From assembly GCA_902798285.1 (NCBI GenBank), contig CADBVZ010000005.1, forward strand, positions 123,806-187,805: 64,000 nucleotides of DNA, given 5' to 3'. Of the stretch, positions 16,347 to 24,371 are shown in pieces. The notes beneath the pieces are model-generated. The model had not been told where the DNA came from. It saw only the letters and a program-made list of their open reading frames with translations, and ran no database searches. Position 1 is the first letter of the stretch. Every line of letters begins with the position of its first letter. Position numbers and translations under genes: made by a program. This DNA comes from an uncultured Prevotella sp. (GTDB lineage Bacteria > Bacteroidota > Bacteroidia > Bacteroidales > Bacteroidaceae).

Positions 16347-18812
16347 ATGAAGAAGACCCTTTTATCCGCTATATTATTGTGTGTCTGTCCTGTGATGAAG
16401 GCACAATTGGTGATCAATGAACTCATGCAGTCGAATATAGATTGCGTGATGGACGATCTGAATGAATTCCCCGATTCGTGGGTGGAACTCTATAACCCTA
16501 CTTCGCAAGACATCAACCTAGAAGATTATCGCTTGGGTATTACCGATCAGGCCAGTGAGGCGTGGAAATTACCCTATAAGATGATAGGTAGTGGGAAGTA
16601 TTTGCTCGTCTATTGTGACAAGGAATCCAAGTCCCTACATACAAACTTCCGATTAGACTCGGGTAAGGGTTCGTCAGTATATCTCTTTCAGGGTTCAACG
16701 GTGGTCGACAAAGTGACTGGTCTGAAGAAACAGCCCTCACCCAACATTGCATATGGACGAAAAACTGATGGAGCAGAGGAGTGGGGTTATCAGTTGACTC
16801 CTACTCCCAATGAAGCAAATACAGGCGAAATATGCGACCACGACCATATCTTAGGTGAGCCTGTATTTAGTGAACCAGGCCGAGTTTTCAATGGTACCAA
16901 ATCCTTCAATCTCGTGCTCTCGTTACCCGAAGGATGTCCTGAAGGAACGGAGATCCATTACACCACAAACGGTTCAGAGCCGACACTCTTTAGTAGTAGG
17001 TATATTTCGGAGATTCCCATCACGAAGTCTACAGCTGTTCGCGCCAAGCTCTTCTGCAGTGGATGGTTGTCGCCAGTTAGTACTGTCCAGTCGTACATCT
17101 TCCATGACAGGAATCTGACAATTCCTATTATCAGCCTTGTCACCGATGACAAGTACCTTAACGACTATAAGTTGGGTATCTTTAAGAATAACTATGGTCA
17201 TGAGAAGTATCAGCAGGTAGATTGGCGCAGACCTATCAATATAGAACTCTTTGACACAGAGGCACAGCCCTCACAGCTGAACCAGCTCTGCGAGACCCGT
17301 ATTACTGGTGCCTGGTCGAGAGAGGCTGCCAGAAAGTCGATGGCAATCTATGCCCATAAACGTTTTGGTAAGAAAAATATGGACTATGAGTTCTTCCCCG
17401 ATCAGTGTCCTGGTCTTACCAACTATAAGTCGGTAGTACTCCGTAATGCAGGCAATGATCGTGACTATATCTATATGCGTGATGCCATTGCCCAGCGCAC
17501 CATGGCAGAGCATGTCAATATGGACTGGCAGGCATGGCGTCCTGCTGTCATCTATATCAATGGCAATTACTGGGGAATCTTGAATATCCGTGAACGTGCC
17601 AATGCGAACAACATTATCACCCATTATAACGGATTGGAAGATATTGACCTATATGAGAATGGTGAGTTGAAGGAGGGGACCAGCGATCATTACAATGCTT
17701 TTTACAAGTTCTGGATGGGGAAGGGACATACCTTGGAAGAATATGCCGAGTATATGGATTGGGAAGAGTATATCAGCATCACAGTGATGAATATGTACTT
17801 CAACAACCTTGACTATCCAGGCAACAATAATGTAATGTGGCGTCCGAGGGCTGAGGGTGGTAAGTGGCGATGGATTGCCAAAGACCTCGACTACACCATG
17901 GGACTATATGGAGGTAATGCAGGTGAATCGGGTGGTTATGACCACCAGATTATCGCACAGTGGTATAATCCTAACAATTGGAATTATCACAAAGGTGCTA
18001 ACTTCTCCATCACCTCTCAGTCAACGCAATTCTTCCGTAATTTGATGCAGGATGAAGACTTTGCTCGTGAGTTTATCGATCGTTTCAGTATCTATATGGG
18101 CGATTTCCTCAACGAGAAGGGTATTCGTGCAGTCTGGGATCCTATGTATAATATGATTATCAAGGAGTGGAAGCGTCACAGGGATGCCCTTTATGACAAT
18201 CCCTGGTGGCCTGTCTATGACGATGAGGTGAGGAATGCTCGGACATGGGTGTCAAAACGCACAGCGGAAATGTATAAGCAACTTGGCAATCAGTTCGACT
18301 TAGGCTCTCCCATTACTATGACCATTAACACGTCTGTCTTCAATACGGAGGGACTAGAGGTCAAATTCAATGGGGTTACACTGAGTCGTGGAGTCTTTGA
18401 AGGAAAGTTCTTTGCTAATCGTCAGGTTACCTTAGAGGGCCATGCACCAGAAGGGAAAGTGATTACAGGATGGAACATCTCGACCAACTCGGCTAGTGGC
18501 GTTACCGATAATTGGATGGAAGGTGAGCGATGCTCTTTTGTGGTACCCCAGTGCAATTCCATTGTCATCAATGCCGTCATAGGAGATGCTACTGCTATCA
18601 ATTCAGTATCGGAGGACCAATGGACATGGCGTAAGGATGGCAACAGACTCTGGCTTACAGGTGTGCCTGCAGGAACGAAAGTTGACCTTTATGACCTTCG
18701 TGGTATGCTACTGTCAACAACCGTTTCTAATGGTTCTGACATTGTGATACCCTTATCAAAGGGGCAACTCTACGTGCTGAAGGTTGGTGGAAAAGCCATA
18801 AAACTCAAATAA
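16347..18812 (+). CDS. Secreted CotH-kinase-family protein with lamin-tail domain and T9SS-like C-terminus
   Basis: An 821-residue exported protein (signal peptide ends VCPVMKAQ). Domains in order: lamin-tail-type domain (LVINELMQSNIDCVMDDLNE to about residue 150), a chitobiase C-terminal-like Ig segment (IHYTTNGSEPTLFSSRY), a CotH kinase domain (about 290-600, with RNAGNDRDYIYMRDA and WRWIAKDLDYTMGLYGG), then an Ig-like segment. The last 70 residues (VDLYDLRGMLLSTTVS to LYVLKVGGKAIKLK) resemble a type IX secretion sorting domain. CotH enzymes are atypical kinases phosphorylating secreted proteins. The longer frame upstream crosses the promoter, so the ATG at 16347 is chosen. Confidence 0.82.
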   Translation: MKKTLLSAILLCVCPVMKAQLVINELMQSNIDCVMDDLNEFPDSWVELYNPTSQDINLEDYRLGITDQASEAWKLPYKMIGSGKYLLVYCDKESKSLHTNFRLDSGKGSSVYLFQGSTVVDKVTGLKKQPSPNIAYGRKTDGAEEWGYQLTPTPNEANTGEICDHDHILGEPVFSEPGRVFNGTKSFNLVLSLPEGCPEGTEIHYTTNGSEPTLFSSRYISEIPITKSTAVRAKLFCSGWLSPVSTVQSYIFHDRNLTIPIISLVTDDKYLNDYKLGIFKNNYGHEKYQQVDWRRPINIELFDTEAQPSQLNQLCETRITGAWSREAARKSMAIYAHKRFGKKNMDYEFFPDQCPGLTNYKSVVLRNAGNDRDYIYMRDAIAQRTMAEHVNMDWQAWRPAVIYINGNYWGILNIRERANANNIITHYNGLEDIDLYENGELKEGTSDHYNAFYKFWMGKGHTLEEYAEYMDWEEYISITVMNMYFNNLDYPGNNNVMWRPRAEGGKWRWIAKDLDYTMGLYGGNAGESGGYDHQIIAQWYNPNNWNYHKGANFSITSQSTQFFRNLMQDEDFAREFIDRFSIYMGDFLNEKGIRAVWDPMYNMIIKEWKRHRDALYDNPWWPVYDDEVRNARTWVSKRTAEMYKQLGNQFDLGSPITMTINTSVFNTEGLEVKFNGVTLSRGVFEGKFFANRQVTLEGHAPEGKVITGWNISTNSASGVTDNWMEGERCSFVVPQCNSIVINAVIGDATAINSVSEDQWTWRKDGNRLWLTGVPAGTKVDLYDLRGMLLSTTVSNGSDIVIPLSKGQLYVLKVGGKAIKLK

Positions 18813-18815
18813 TAT

Positions 18816-18846
18816 TTGGTATTTTTCTCACTTATTCGTACCTTTG
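18816..18846 (+). promoter_or_regulatory. Bacteroidetes promoter for the yicC operon
   Basis: TTG at 18816-18818 and TACCTTTG at 18839-18846 with a 20-base spacer; ATG at 18875. This is the only promoter-like signal I see for the seven overlapping genes up to 25777. Confidence 0.75.
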
Positions 18847-18874
18847 CACCCAAATTAATAATTAAATAGGTATA

Positions 18875-19750
18875 ATGATACAATCAATGACTGGTTACGG
18901 CAAGGCTGTCGTAGCCTACAAGGACAAGAAAATCCACGCAGAGGTAAAGTCGCTGAACTCAAAGCAACTTGACCTTAATACCCGTATTGCTCCCCTTTAT
19001 CGTGAGAAGGAGATGGAGATCAGACAAATGGTGGCTGAGGCCCTTATTCGTGGTAAGGTGGATATGAGCGTATGGATTGAGAAAGATACGTTGGTAGACG
19101 CTACGCCTATCAATGCAGCTCTTGTAGAGAATTATTATAATCAGATAAAGGCTATCGCAGATAAAACAGGAATTCCTGTGCCAGAGGACTGGTTCTATAC
19201 CCTGCTTCGTATGCCCGATGTGCTGACGAAGACAGATCAGGTGGAACTTGACGATGAGGAATGGGCAGCAGCAAAACAGGCTGTAAGCGAGGCTTTGAAG
19301 AACCTCGTAGACTTCCGTATTCAGGAAGGTGCTGCCCTTCAGAAGAAGTTTACAGAGAAGATTGATAATATCGCCCAGCTCTTGGCAGAGATCGAACCTT
19401 TTGAAAAGGGTCGTGTGGAAAAGATCAAGGCGCGTATTATCGATGGTCTGCAGCAGATTCCTGGTGTGGAGTACGATAAGAATCGCATGGAGCAGGAGTT
19501 GATCTACTACATCGAGAAACTCGATATCAGCGAGGAAAAGCAGCGATTGACAAATCATCTGAAGTATTTCCGCGATACCATGAATGAACCTGCTGGTCAG
19601 GGAAAGAAATTGGGATTCATTGCTCAGGAGATGGGTCGTGAGATCAATACTACAGGCTCTAAGAGCAATCAGGCCGAGATGCAGAACATCGTGGTGAAGA
19701 TGAAGGATGAACTCGAGCAGATTAAAGAGCAAGTGCTGAACGCATTATAA
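18875..19750 (+). CDS. YicC-family endoribonuclease
   Basis: A 291-residue YicC protein. MIQSMTGYGKA opens the conserved N-terminal domain (about 1-155), and the C-terminal DUF1732 domain holds RLTNHLKYFRDTMNEPAGQG and LGFIAQEMGREINTTGSKSN, the most conserved stretch of the family. Characterised homologues are endoribonucleases taking part in RNA turnover. In many bacteria it precedes gmk, as here with a 22-base gap. It leads a long operon that moves from nucleotide metabolism into envelope genes. Confidence 0.92.
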   Translation: MIQSMTGYGKAVVAYKDKKIHAEVKSLNSKQLDLNTRIAPLYREKEMEIRQMVAEALIRGKVDMSVWIEKDTLVDATPINAALVENYYNQIKAIADKTGIPVPEDWFYTLLRMPDVLTKTDQVELDDEEWAAAKQAVSEALKNLVDFRIQEGAALQKKFTEKIDNIAQLLAEIEPFEKGRVEKIKARIIDGLQQIPGVEYDKNRMEQELIYYIEKLDISEEKQRLTNHLKYFRDTMNEPAGQGKKLGFIAQEMGREINTTGSKSNQAEMQNIVVKMKDELEQIKEQVLNAL

Positions 19751-19756
19751 AACAAG

Positions 19757-19764
19757 AAAGGAGG
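19757..19764 (+). promoter_or_regulatory. Strong Shine-Dalgarno site of gmk
   Basis: AAAGGAGG stands eight bases before the gmk ATG. Bacteroidetes genes usually lack such a site and rely on A-rich upstream sequence, so this one is unusually canonical compared with its neighbours. Confidence 0.7.
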
Positions 19765-19772
19765 AATAGTTT

Positions 19773-20348
19773 ATGAGCAGAGGTAAACTGATTATTATTT
19801 CAGCCCCATCTGGTACTGGTAAATCCACGATTATCTCGTGGCTGATGAGGGAACACAAGGAACTGAACCTGGCATATTCCATCTCTTGTACTTCGCGTGC
19901 TCCAAGAGGTACAGAGCAGAATGGTGTGGATTACTTCTTCCTCACCCCCGAAGAGTTCCGCCAGAGAATTGACAATGACGAGTTCCTGGAGTACGAGGAG
20001 GTATATACTGACCGTTTCTATGGCACGTTGAAGTCGCAGGTAGATAGTCAGTTGGAAGCAGGACAGAATGTAGTTTTCGATGTCGACGTAAAGGGTGGCG
20101 TGAACATTAAGAACTACTATGGCGATCAAGCACTGAGTCTCTTTATCCAGCCCCCTTCGATAACAGAGTTGCGCAAGCGTTTGGAAGGAAGAGCAACAGA
20201 TGCTCCTGAGGTGATAGACCAGCGTATTGCTCGTGCAGAGTTCGAACTGACCTTTGCTGATAAGTTCGACAAGATTGTGGTGAACGACATACTCGAGTAT
20301 GCTGAGGCTGATGCGCTGAAGGTGATAGAGGATTTCCTGAATGATTAG
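19773..20348 (+). CDS. gmk: Guanylate kinase
   Basis: A 191-residue P-loop kinase converting GMP to GDP. IISAPSGTGKST is the Walker A loop near residue 10. SCTSRAPRGTEQNGVDYFFL is the GMP-binding region with its conserved serine, arginines and tyrosine, and DVDVKGGVNIK the conserved acidic segment before the lid. Length is normal. It is preceded by a strong ribosome site and overlaps nadD by eight bases. Confidence 0.95.
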   Translation: MSRGKLIIISAPSGTGKSTIISWLMREHKELNLAYSISCTSRAPRGTEQNGVDYFFLTPEEFRQRIDNDEFLEYEEVYTDRFYGTLKSQVDSQLEAGQNVVFDVDVKGGVNIKNYYGDQALSLFIQPPSITELRKRLEGRATDAPEVIDQRIARAEFELTFADKFDKIVVNDILEYAEADALKVIEDFLND

Positions 20349-20874
20349 AACCGGACTCTTCGGAGGGTCGTTTAACCCGATACACAAAGGACACATCCTG
20401 CTGGCCAAGAAACTGAAGAAGGAAGCAGGACTCGACGAGGTGTGGCTGATGGTATCGCCTCAGAACCCCCTGAAGCAGAGTCAGGATTTGCTTGACGATG
20501 AGGCCCGCATGGAAATGGCCCGTGAGGCTGTGAAAGACGAGAAAGGCATCGTGGCCAGCGACTATGAGATGCATCTCCCCAAGCCATCTTACACTTGGAA
20601 TACGCTCGAAGCTCTCAGGAAGGACTTCCCTGATCGAGAGTTCGTGCTGATGATTGGTGGCGACAACTGGGAGTTGTTCGACAAATGGTATCGTGCTGAG
20701 GATATTAAGGCCAACTACGAGATTGTGGTCTATACCCGAACTCCTAGCGATGAGGGCTATATCGATATCTCAAGCACTGATATTCGCGAGAGAATCAAGG
20801 CAGGAAAGGGAATAAAACGACTTGTTCCGAAAGCTGTGGCTGAACTGATTAAGGCAAGAGGATATTATGCGTAA
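20341..20874 (+). CDS. nadD: Nicotinate-nucleotide adenylyltransferase
   Basis: A 177-residue nucleotidyltransferase forming NaAD from NaMN and ATP. GLFGGSFNPIHKGH is the (H/T)xGH-containing N-terminal motif, MVSPQNPLK the nicotinate-mononucleotide loop, and DISSTDIRERI the C-terminal ISSTxIR motif. It is slightly short but complete. Its start lies within the end of gmk and its stop within the next gene (eight-base overlaps both sides), a strongly coupled arrangement. Confidence 0.94.
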   Translation: MIRTGLFGGSFNPIHKGHILLAKKLKKEAGLDEVWLMVSPQNPLKQSQDLLDDEARMEMAREAVKDEKGIVASDYEMHLPKPSYTWNTLEALRKDFPDREFVLMIGGDNWELFDKWYRAEDIKANYEIVVYTRTPSDEGYIDISSTDIRERIKAGKGIKRLVPKAVAELIKARGYYA

Positions 20875-22702
20875 ACGAATTAAGATAAATCCCCTGAAAT
20901 GGATAGGTTGGCTCTTTGCACCTATCGAGAAAAATGGCGCATTCTTTGTATTTATGTTTGCGCTGGGCTGGATTTGTACGCAGACGGAAATCATGCCTTA
21001 CTATTTGAGAGCGCGTGGGGCGAAACCCTATGAACTCTCAGCACCAGAACTCTTTCTTGATATCTATGTCGTTTGCGTTGTTTTGACGCTGATTCCCAAG
21101 AAGATACGCATTTGGATAAAGGCCTTGTTATACATATTCCTATATGGAGTAGCCATTGTGGATATGTATTGCTACGAGCGCTTTGAATCGACTCTCACTC
21201 CAACAATGCTGATGCTCGTAGGCGAAACCAACGGAGAGGAAGCACAGGAGTTCTTACAAGGCTACTTGAGTTGGGATGTGGTAAAGACCAGCGTGGGTTG
21301 GATTCTGTTGCTAATCATTGTACATATCCTTTGGACCATTATCAGAAGGGTTATTAGTAAGCTTCGCCAAAGGATGATTCTACCTAAGGTTAACGAAGGC
21401 TTTGTTATTGGACTTCGGGCTGCAATAGGTTGTCTGGTGGCGTGGATGCTATATAGCAGCATCTCGCAGACTTGGGATAATAAGGTGGCTATGCATCGTC
21501 TTTTCTCCTACCAGAAGTTAGGCGAGGTGGAGCACGAGCTCACGAGGAAGGATCAGGCCCAACTCTATATCCCAGTGTATCGACTGGCTTTTGGAATATT
21601 TGCCAATCGTCTGGCGAGTCATCAAATCGATCAACTAAAGGAGGCGAGCCAGTTGATTCAGGTGGATAGTTGTAGTTACAGGGTGCCTAACATCGTGCTT
21701 GTGATAGGTGAGAGTTACAACAAACATCACTCCCAGCTTTATGGATATAAGATGCCTACGACACCTCACCAGATGGCAATGAAGGCAGATAGTACGCTGG
21801 TGGCTTTCAGCGATGTGGTGGCTTCGTGGAATCTTACGAGTTTTGTGTTTAAACATATGCTATCGCTCTATGCAGTAGGCGATGAGGGCGAATGGTGCGA
21901 CAAACCCCTATTCCCAGAGGTATTCCGTAAGGCGGGCTATAAAGTAACGTTTGTAACCAACCAGTTCCAGTCTCAAGCGAAGGAAGCTGTTTATGACTTC
22001 AGCGGAGGCTTTTTCCTTAACGATCCTGATTTAAGCAAGGCGCAATTCGATGTAAGAAGCACTCGTACACATCGCTTTGACGATGGTGTGCTGAAGGAAT
22101 ATGATGCTTTGAGTAAGCAACAGTCAGAGCATAATCTGGTGATTCTCCATCTGATGGGTTCGCACGTAGAGTATCGGGCCCGATATCCTCAACCCCAGCG
22201 TAGGAAGTTTGGTCCAAAGACGTACGATCGCCCAGAGTTGACGCATAAGCAAAAGTGGATACTCTCTGACTATGACAACTCGGTTTACTACAATGACTCC
22301 ATCGTTCACGCCATTACCCAGCGCTTTGCTGACAAGGATGCTTTGGTAATTTATGTGCCCGATCATGGCGAGGAAATCTTCGATGGCAAGCCTTATGTTT
22401 ATGGCAGAATGCATGGAGCGAATATCGACTACCGTTTGGCTCGCAATGAAATGGAGGTTCCCTTCTGGATATGGGGCTCGCCCAAGTATATCGAGAACCA
22501 TCCTTATGGTTGGATGGCTATCCGGAATGCAAAGGACAGACCTATGATGACGGATGCATTGCCTCATCTTCTGCTCTACTTGGGAGGCATTTCGACTCCT
22601 CTTTATCGTGAGGATCTGAACGTGATAAGTCCTGAGTACAACGAGGCTCGCCCTCGAATACTGAAGGGCACAACGGACTATAATCAATTGAAGAAGAAAT
22701 GA
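20867..22702 (+). CDS. Phosphoethanolamine transferase-type sulfatase-fold membrane enzyme
   Basis: A 611-residue inner-membrane protein with about five N-terminal transmembrane helices (to about residue 200) and a periplasmic alkaline-phosphatase-fold domain. IVLVIGESYNKHHSQLYGY, the putative nucleophile threonine in SWNLTSFVFKHML, and YVPDHGEEIF are the metal/catalytic motifs of EptA/CptA-like enzymes. It likely moves phosphoethanolamine (or another head group) to lipid A, core sugar or a surface glycan. Its neighbours encode an acyltransferase and membrane proteins, in line with envelope modification. The acceptor is unknown. Confidence 0.85.
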   Translation: MRKRIKINPLKWIGWLFAPIEKNGAFFVFMFALGWICTQTEIMPYYLRARGAKPYELSAPELFLDIYVVCVVLTLIPKKIRIWIKALLYIFLYGVAIVDMYCYERFESTLTPTMLMLVGETNGEEAQEFLQGYLSWDVVKTSVGWILLLIIVHILWTIIRRVISKLRQRMILPKVNEGFVIGLRAAIGCLVAWMLYSSISQTWDNKVAMHRLFSYQKLGEVEHELTRKDQAQLYIPVYRLAFGIFANRLASHQIDQLKEASQLIQVDSCSYRVPNIVLVIGESYNKHHSQLYGYKMPTTPHQMAMKADSTLVAFSDVVASWNLTSFVFKHMLSLYAVGDEGEWCDKPLFPEVFRKAGYKVTFVTNQFQSQAKEAVYDFSGGFFLNDPDLSKAQFDVRSTRTHRFDDGVLKEYDALSKQQSEHNLVILHLMGSHVEYRARYPQPQRRKFGPKTYDRPELTHKQKWILSDYDNSVYYNDSIVHAITQRFADKDALVIYVPDHGEEIFDGKPYVYGRMHGANIDYRLARNEMEVPFWIWGSPKYIENHPYGWMAIRNAKDRPMMTDALPHLLLYLGGISTPLYREDLNVISPEYNEARPRILKGTTDYNQLKKK

Positions 22703-23787
22703 AGGATTTTCTGACACGAAACGAGTGCTCGGCTATGCGTGGAATAGCCATTCTGGCCATCATGCTCCACAATTATTGCCACTTCATAGGCAAGATTGTG
22801 AAGGAGAACGAGTATCGTTTTTATGACTTCAACAACAATCGTCTTTTGCAAGTGCTCGATAATCCTGACGAGTTGTTGCCCGTTCATCTCTTCTCTTATT
22901 TCGGACATTACGGAGTGCCCGTATTCCTTTTTCTCAGTGGCTTCGGGCTGGTGAGGAAATATGAGTCTGCACAAGCCTCCCCTAAAGCATTACCTTTTCT
23001 TCGCTATCATTACCTGAAGTTGCTCAAGATGCTTATCGTAGGCTTTGTGTTCTTCTTGATAGTGGACATGTTGACTCCTGGACGTTTCGCCTTTCATTGG
23101 TACAACGTTCTGGCTCAACTGCTTATGTATATCAACGTGCTTCCGGATCCCAATAAGATAATCTGGCCAGGTATCTACTGGTTCTTCGGACTGATGATGG
23201 AGCTCTATATCGTCTATCGGCTTCTGCTCTATCGCCAGAAAAATTTCTATGTGATGTTGCTGATTGTAGTGTGCTGGTTGCTCCAGATGTTCTGCGATCC
23301 TGACGGAGAAACATTGAATCGTTTACGCTATAACTGCATTGGGGGCATGCTTCCCTTTGGGTTAGGTATACTCTTGGCGAGAGTTTCCTCGGAGGAAAGT
23401 GGAGGTTTCCTCGGAGGAAAGTGGGAGTTTCCTCGGAGGAAACTCCAAGGAGCAGTTTTGTGGGGTATTGTTTTCCTCCTTGCTTCTGCCCTCGTTTTCA
23501 TGATGTGCTTCAATTTCCAGACATGGCTTTGGATACCTGTCTTTATCATTCTTGGCATCATTGCTTTGGTAAAACTGATGCCAGAGAGTGTGTTGAAGGT
23601 GTTTGTTTGGTTTGGAGGCATCTCAGCTGCAATATTTGTTACGCATCCGATAGTGCGTAAGATCTTCATCACTGTAGCCCGACAACAGGATATCTATGAC
23701 GGACTGATGCTCTATGTGGTTGTTACTATCGCTCTCTCTTGGGCTGTGAAGCAGATTATCGACCATATTCCATCGCCAAAGCTATGA
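22699..23787 (+). CDS. Acyltransferase 3 family membrane protein with repeat-derived insert
   Basis: A 362-residue polytopic member of the acyltransferase-3 (OafA/YrhL-like) family, which O-acylates surface sugars. The start MKDFLTRNECSAMRGIAILA with MLHNYCHF supplies the conserved arginine and histidine of helix 1. About ten hydrophobic helices follow. Around residues 229-249 a hydrophilic loop is encoded by three copies of a 22-base palindromic repeat (23383-23443), also present in intergenic sites of this window; three units span 66 bases, so the frame is kept. It overlaps its neighbours by four bases on each side. Confidence 0.85.
   Translation: MKDFLTRNECSAMRGIAILAIMLHNYCHFIGKIVKENEYRFYDFNNNRLLQVLDNPDELLPVHLFSYFGHYGVPVFLFLSGFGLVRKYESAQASPKALPFLRYHYLKLLKMLIVGFVFFLIVDMLTPGRFAFHWYNVLAQLLMYINVLPDPNKIIWPGIYWFFGLMMELYIVYRLLLYRQKNFYVMLLIVVCWLLQMFCDPDGETLNRLRYNCIGGMLPFGLGILLARVSSEESGGFLGGKWEFPRRKLQGAVLWGIVFLLASALVFMMCFNFQTWLWIPVFIILGIIALVKLMPESVLKVFVWFGGISAAIFVTHPIVRKIFITVARQQDIYDGLMLYVVVTIALSWAVKQIIDHIPSPKL
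23383..23443. repeat. 22-base-period palindromic repeat block inside a gene, three units
   Basis: GTTTCCTCGGAGGAAAG starts at 23383 and 23405, and GTTTCCTCGGAGGAAAC at 23427, with exactly 22 bases between starts. The dyad core and spacing match the blocks at 10328-10409 and 36316-36397. Each unit is read in a different codon phase, encoding a hydrophilic loop. Confidence 0.8.
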
Positions 23788-24371
23788 AGAAGATTTATGC
23801 CTATGATTTCGATGGAACGCTGACTTCACACGATTCGTTCTTGGCCTTTATCCGCTATGCTTGTGGGGCTTGGGCCTTTTGGTTGGGGCTTCTGCGCTAT
23901 AGTCCTTGGCTCATTCTGATGAAACTCCACCTTTATTCTAACGGGAAGGCGAAGCAGAAAGTGTTTTCGCACTTCTTCAAGGGGATGGAGATTGAAGAGT
24001 TCGATGCTCTTTGTCATGCTTTCGCTAGGGATAATCAACACTTGTTGCGCCCCTTAGGTCAGAAGGCTATCGGGACGGCTAGAAAAGAGGGGGCTGAGGT
24101 ACTTGTCGTGAGTGCCAGCATCGATAACTGGGTGAAGCCTTTCTTCAAGGACGATGTCATTGTTCTTGGCACTCAGGTGGAGATATCGGAAGGACGGCTT
24201 ACGGGCCGTTTCCTTACCAAGAATTGTTATGGTCAGGAGAAGGTGAATCGCATTCTTGAGTGCCATCCTAATCGTAGTGAATATATATTAATAGCCTTTG
24301 GCGATAGTAGGGGCGACAAGGAGTTGCTGGCTTTTGCCGATGAGGCTCATTATAAACCTTTCCGCCTATGA
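23784..24371 (+). CDS. HAD-IB family phosphatase
   Basis: A 195-residue haloacid-dehalogenase-fold phosphatase. AYDFDGTLTSHDSF is motif I (nucleophile Asp near residue 7), VVSASIDNW motif II, and AFGDSRGDKELL motif IV. It belongs to the subclass with a small helical cap near the N-terminus, like phosphoserine phosphatase and the phosphatidylglycerol-phosphate phosphatase PgpC-type proteins. The ATG at 23784 overlaps the previous stop by four bases; a longer frame with a start at 23739 would overlap by 49 bases and is less likely. In this operon a lipid or sugar-phosphate substrate is plausible but unproven. Confidence 0.82.
   Translation: MKKIYAYDFDGTLTSHDSFLAFIRYACGAWAFWLGLLRYSPWLILMKLHLYSNGKAKQKVFSHFFKGMEIEEFDALCHAFARDNQHLLRPLGQKAIGTARKEGAEVLVVSASIDNWVKPFFKDDVIVLGTQVEISEGRLTGRFLTKNCYGQEKVNRILECHPNRSEYILIAFGDSRGDKELLAFADEAHYKPFRL

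Noticed and set aside
18959-19732. Long open frame on the minus strand opposite yicC
   Set aside because: It lies wholly inside the conserved yicC gene, has no promoter and encodes a leucine-rich sequence typical of antisense shadows.
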